Below are positions 61,124-64,000 of a stretch of 64,000 bases of DNA, in pieces. The first letter of the stretch is position 1, and each line of letters starts with the position of its first letter. The notes below the pieces were generated by a model, which did not search any database, was not told the DNA's origin, and saw only the letters and a list, made by a program, of their open reading frames with translations. The DNA lies in NCBI GenBank assembly GCA_964369415.1, contig CAYJFP010000003.1, positions 99,555 to 163,554 of the forward strand, in the 5' to 3' direction. Made by a program: the position numbers and the translations under genes. This DNA is from SIG603 sp964369415 (GTDB taxonomy: Bacteria; Bacillota; Clostridia; Oscillospirales; Acutalibacteraceae).

Positions 61124-61876
61124 TTAGATAAATACTGCTCCGCCGTTTGGGCTTAAAAATTGTCCGCAATAAAAATTTCCATACTCTGATGCAAGTAAAA
61201 TTGCTGTACCCGATATTTCACTTACTGTTCCTAATCTTTTTAGCGGAATGTCTTTTTCTTTTTCAATCCACTCATCGCTCATATCCATGGTTATCATGTC
61301 GGTTTCTATAGGTCCTGGCGCAATGGTGTTGACTAAAATCTTAGGTGCAAGTTCTAGTGCAAGTGACCTTGTCATAGAATTCACCGCACCCTTTGCCGCT
61401 GTATATGGTACAAAGTTTGCCCTTCCTTTTATAGAAAGCTCTGATGAAATATTTATAATTTTGCAAACTTCTTTCTGATTAAATAATGAAACTAAATGTT
61501 TAACTGAAAGGAACACTCCTTTTACATCTACATTCATTATTTCATCCCACTCATCGCCTGTAATTTCAGTGACTGGTTTTTCATTTCCAACCAATCCAGC
61601 ATTGTTTACTAGCACATTTATAGTGCCAAATTTTTCTAAAATAAATGATTTTAGCTTAATAACTTCATCTTCATCACTTGCATTGCATTTAAAACAATGT
61701 GCCTTAACACCAAACCCTTTAATTTCATTTACTGTTTCTATAGCCTTTTCTTCTCGACTTAAATATGTAATAATTATATTTGCACCCTCTTTTGCATAGC
61801 TTAATGCAATATCTCTTCCTATTCCTCTTGAAGCACCTGTAACCACACAGTTCATGCCCTTTAGTAAATCACCCAT
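61124..61876 (-). CDS. Short-chain dehydrogenase/reductase (FabG-like)
   Basis: A 250-residue classical SDR: TGASRGIGRDIALSYAKEGAN (cofactor loop), LVNNAG, INISSELS serine, YTAAKG catalytic Tyr-Lys, and APGPIETDM. First gene of the minus-strand island, 115 nt after the inferred transcription start, with a leader hairpin. No other fatty-acid genes are near, so it more likely reduces or oxidises a hydroxyl of the imported compound than acts as FabG. Confidence 0.88.
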   Translation of the reverse strand: MGDLLKGMNCVVTGASRGIGRDIALSYAKEGANIIITYLSREEKAIETVNEIKGFGVKAHCFKCNASDEDEVIKLKSFILEKFGTINVLVNNAGLVGNEKPVTEITGDEWDEIMNVDVKGVFLSVKHLVSLFNQKEVCKIINISSELSIKGRANFVPYTAAKGAVNSMTRSLALELAPKILVNTIAPGPIETDMITMDMSDEWIEKEKDIPLKRLGTVSEISGTAILLASEYGNFYCGQFLSPNGGAVFI

Positions 61877-61895
61877 AATCCACCCCTTTTAAAGT

Positions 61896-61949
61896 AAAAA
61901 CAGACCGTTTTACAATTTTTTCCTCTTACTTCATTGTAAAACAGTCTGC
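61896..61949 (-). promoter_or_regulatory. Terminator-like hairpin in the island leader
   Basis: On the minus strand CAGACTGTTTTACAA (61948-61934) and TTGTAAAACGGTCTG (61915-61901) form a 15-16-bp stem with one G-U pair, followed by TTTTT (61900-61896). It lies between the inferred promoter and the SDR gene. A premature terminator or an mRNA-stabilising hairpin is possible. The loop contains AATGAAGTAAGAGG: a two-codon frame (ATG AAG TAA) and a Shine-Dalgarno-like stretch. Confidence 0.6.
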
Positions 61950-61998
61950 TGACTTTATTTTTATTTAATTTTTTGAGTTATTTTTTTAACTTGATATA

Positions 61999-62029
61999 AT
62001 CGTAATCACTGAAGTAACTTCAATGTCAA
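61999..62029 (-). promoter_or_regulatory. MerR-type promoter/operator of the island
   Basis: On the minus strand TTGACA (62029-62024), a 19-nt spacer and TACGAT (62004-61999). The spacer holds the 13-bp palindrome TGAAGTtACTTCA (62010-62022). A long spacer filled by a dyad is the classic layout for MerR-family activators, and a MerR gene is divergent next to it. Confidence 0.72.
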
Positions 62030-62109
62030 TACACTTTCATTTTTTTATGAATTTCAAACATTACTTATAATTTTTAACTTGTTTTTTTGACTAAATTGCA
62101 GATAAAAAT

Positions 62110-62138
62110 TTGACCTTTCATATTTTTTATGCTATTAT
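62110..62138 (+). promoter_or_regulatory. Promoter of the MerR-type gene
   Basis: TTGACC (62110-62115), 17-nt spacer, TATTAT (62133-62138) with an upstream TG (extended -10). It defines the start as ATG 62183 rather than earlier in-frame codons. Confidence 0.72.
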
Positions 62139-62182
62139 GTAAAACAAACGTTAGAGCTACTCCAACCATAGAAAGGGATAAT

Positions 62183-63007
62183 ATGCCAAATAAAGAAAAT
62201 ATGTATAGTATTAAAGAGTTTTCAACCATCACCAATATTTCTACAGATACTTTAAGGTATTATGATAAAATCGGCTTATTTCGTCCCTCTCACAGAGACG
62301 AGGAAACCGGATATAGGTATTACACTTTAAATGAATTTGAACAAATCGGAGTAATTCAAACCCTCCAGCAGCTCGGCCTTACCTTAAAAGAAATTAAAGA
62401 GTTTGAATCAAACAAAACTTTTTTTAATTCTTATAACTTGCTAAAAAAACAGCATGAGCAAATCACAAATAAAATTACCGATTTGTTGGCTGTAAAGGTT
62501 TATATCGATGAAAAAATAGAGGTTATGGATTCAATAATTAAAAACAGTTCGGTTCATCAAATTTCTATTAAGGAATACCCTGAGCGAATTGGTTACGCTT
62601 CTAATTTTAACTGCAAAAACTATAGAGAGATAAAAATTGAATCTGCTAGAATAATCGAAACCTACTCTAAAAGCCTCTTTATCAGCTCTTCATATGCCAT
62701 TCATATACCAAAAGAAGAACTTGAAAACGGTTTATTTAAAAACAATTTTTATTGCTTGATTTTAGATATAGAAAAGCCTTTAGACACAAAATTTAAAAAA
62801 GTTATTTATCCAAAAGGGAAATATCTTACGCTTCAGTATTCAGGAACATCCTTTGAACGAGAAAAAACACTTGAATCTCTTCTTAAATATATTAAAGATA
62901 ACAATTTAAAAATTGTCGGTGATGCCGCTCAGTTGTGTATAGTAGATGAAAACTTGACAAATTTAGATTTTGAGAAAGTAAATGAAATACAGATACCTGT
63001 TGAGTAG
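62183..63007 (+). CDS. MerR-family regulator with C-terminal ligand domain
   Basis: A 274-residue regulator. The N-terminal winged helix-turn-helix is SIKEFSTITNISTDTLRYYDKIGLF followed by RDEETGYRYYTLNEFEQIG; then a dimerisation coiled coil (~75-115) and a C-terminal ligand domain of GyrI/BmrR style (~125-274). This BmrR/Mta-like layout senses bulky small molecules and bends long-spacer promoters. ATG 62183 follows GAAAGGG. It is divergent from the SDR/ABC/amidohydrolase island and its likely activator. Confidence 0.88.
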   Translation: MPNKENMYSIKEFSTITNISTDTLRYYDKIGLFRPSHRDEETGYRYYTLNEFEQIGVIQTLQQLGLTLKEIKEFESNKTFFNSYNLLKKQHEQITNKITDLLAVKVYIDEKIEVMDSIIKNSSVHQISIKEYPERIGYASNFNCKNYREIKIESARIIETYSKSLFISSSYAIHIPKEELENGLFKNNFYCLILDIEKPLDTKFKKVIYPKGKYLTLQYSGTSFEREKTLESLLKYIKDNNLKIVGDAAQLCIVDENLTNLDFEKVNEIQIPVE

Positions 63008-63130
63008 CCGTCACAATTTTTATTTTGTTGCTGTTTTTCAGCCTTTCTAGAAATTCACTCTCACATCATTATTCAAAATTGCATATTTCTTTTAAATCTA
63101 TTCATTAACTTACCTTAAATTATACTTTTA

Positions 63131-63159
63131 TTGCAATTAATAGATAGGCGTGATATTAT
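63131..63159 (+). promoter_or_regulatory. Promoter of the DNA glycosylase gene
   Basis: TTGCAA (63131-63136), 17-nt spacer, TATTAT (63154-63159) in the 257-nt gap between the MerR gene and the glycosylase. It leaves a ~100-nt leader. I see nothing else in that gap. Confidence 0.6.
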
Positions 63160-63264
63160 TTTATAAATCTCTTTTGCTTACCTCTTTAACAAACATCTTA
63201 ATCCGCTTTTATTAGTCTTGGGGTATAGAATTAGTTTTTGAATATTATATGTTGGAGATTAAAC

Positions 63265-63741
63265 ATGAAAAATAGTTTTCAGCCTCTTTCGGATAGTGAT
63301 TGCACTACATTGATTTTAGGCTCACTTCCCGGCGAATTGTCTCTTGAAAAACAGCAGTATTACGCCCACCCTCGCAACGCCTTTTGGAAAATTATGTCTG
63401 ATGTTTTTAACGAGGAGTTATCTGATAATTACAATACACGGTGTGATATGTTACTGAAAAATAAAATTGCTCTGTGGGATGTTGTCCACTCAGCCGAGCG
63501 TGAGGGTTCACTCGATAACAATATTAAAAATGTTACTGTTAATGATTTTGGTAGCTTTTTCACCACTCATTCAAAGATAAGCAAAATTATTTTAAACGGC
63601 GGCAAAGCAAGTTCTTTGTTTAAAAAGCATTGCAAAAATATAGATATACTATCTTTCTCACTGCCTTCTACCAGTCCCGCTAATGCCCAAATGAGTTATT
63701 CTGAAAAGTTAAATGTTTGGAAAAAATTTATTTTAAATTAA
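63265..63741 (+). CDS. DNA-deoxyinosine glycosylase (uracil-DNA glycosylase family)
   Basis: A 158-residue protein of the UDG superfamily, hypoxanthine-DNA glycosylase branch. It starts ...TTLILGSLPGELSLEKQQYYAHPRN and continues AFWKIMSDVF, the active-site region of this family (GSLPG, YY-x-HPRNAFW). Later KIALWDVVHSAEREGSLD and SFSLPSTSPANA match its conserved segments. It removes deaminated adenine or similar damaged bases. ATG 63265 follows TTGGAGA; an in-frame start at 63238 has no ribosome binding site. Confidence 0.9.
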   Translation: MKNSFQPLSDSDCTTLILGSLPGELSLEKQQYYAHPRNAFWKIMSDVFNEELSDNYNTRCDMLLKNKIALWDVVHSAEREGSLDNNIKNVTVNDFGSFFTTHSKISKIILNGGKASSLFKKHCKNIDILSFSLPSTSPANAQMSYSEKLNVWKKFILN

Positions 63742-63811
63742 TTTCTCCAAATACTACTCTTATTATAAAAATGATTTAAAAACATATTTTTAATAAAGTA
63801 AAACTGCCGAA

Positions 63812-63841
63812 AGCCATGATAGAAAAAATCATGGCTCTTAT
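63812..63841 (+). terminator. Terminator downstream of the glycosylase gene
   Basis: 9-bp stem AGCCATGAT / ATCATGGCT with a 7-nt loop and a T-rich tail (CTTATTTTTA). Confidence 0.7.
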
Positions 63842-63955
63842 TTTTACGATTTCTATGTTTGCTTCACCTATAATGACAAGTAATTTATGGTATTGCATTT
63901 TGGTATTTGATAGGATGTGAATGTTGTGTAGTTTTATAAATTTTTATTCCATAAT

Positions 63956-64000
63956 TTATATCTCGTAAAATTTTACTTCGACGTCTCCTTCGACTACCAT
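63956..64000 (-). CDS. C-terminal end of a gene running in from the right edge
   Basis: On the minus strand a frame is open from the window edge for 14 codons (MVVEGDVEVKFYEI) and stops at TAA 63958-63956. The residue make-up looks like the end of a globular protein. Too little is present to name it, and it could be chance. Confidence 0.35.
   Translation of the reverse strand: MVVEGDVEVKFYEI

Overview
The window is AT-rich DNA with strong Shine-Dalgarno sites, TTGACA/TATAAT promoters, a T-box leader, a SCIFF-peptide maturase and many lipoproteins. Together these point to a low-GC Gram-positive anaerobe of the class Clostridia. I see no species-level marker, rRNA, tRNA, CRISPR array, prophage or insertion sequence. 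It looks like ordinary chromosome carrying several accessory uptake and sensing loci.

Layout. 1-1300: 3' end of a radical SAM SCIFF maturase, ogt, and rpsT on the minus strand. 1400-5940: a signalling cluster of a GAF/HD-GYP protein, an acidic-tailed FecR lipoprotein and a CHASE2 adenylate cyclase. 5940-10985 (minus): a surface O-acylation module (SGNH hydrolase, DUF4358 lipoprotein, MBOAT, DHHW protein) that ends in tyrA. 10986-16310: copA-copZ-thioredoxin-reductase-like operon continuing into a glycosyltransferase and a DUF3784 membrane protein. 16320-20360: a chemoreceptor (minus), then an AraC regulator and a UroD-family methyltransferase-like protein. 20358-24690 (minus): an Mrp/Mbh-type antiporter operon (E-F-G-A'-B-C-D) that lacks the large MrpA subunit. 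24720-28840: tag, a LysR regulator and metNIQ. 28850-35590 (minus): complete trpEGDCFBA operon behind a Trp-specific T-box.

35800-44620: an oligopeptide operon (binding protein, two permeases, two ATPases, a tiny membrane protein, an M3 peptidase). Its OppC permease carries a complete RCC1-type beta-propeller between its first and second membrane segments; this is the most unusual protein here. 44640-46720: a helical protein and an overlapping HD-GYP protein, possibly one split gene. 46711-53784: a MATE exporter, a MerA-like flavoprotein / CDP-alcohol phosphatidyltransferase / TVP38 trio, and a P2-type calcium ATPase. 54100-63010: a probable catabolic island on the minus strand (SDR, binding protein, permease, ATPase, second binding protein, double SDR, amidohydrolase, unknown protein), divergent from a MerR-type regulator with a fitting operator in a 19-bp promoter spacer. 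63100-64000: a DNA-deoxyinosine glycosylase and a gene fragment at the right edge.

The best candidates for something undescribed are the RCC1-containing OppC and the MerR-controlled island with two paralogous receptors and two SDR units, one fused to a degenerate SDR-like half. All functions come from reading motifs and context; no database search was run.
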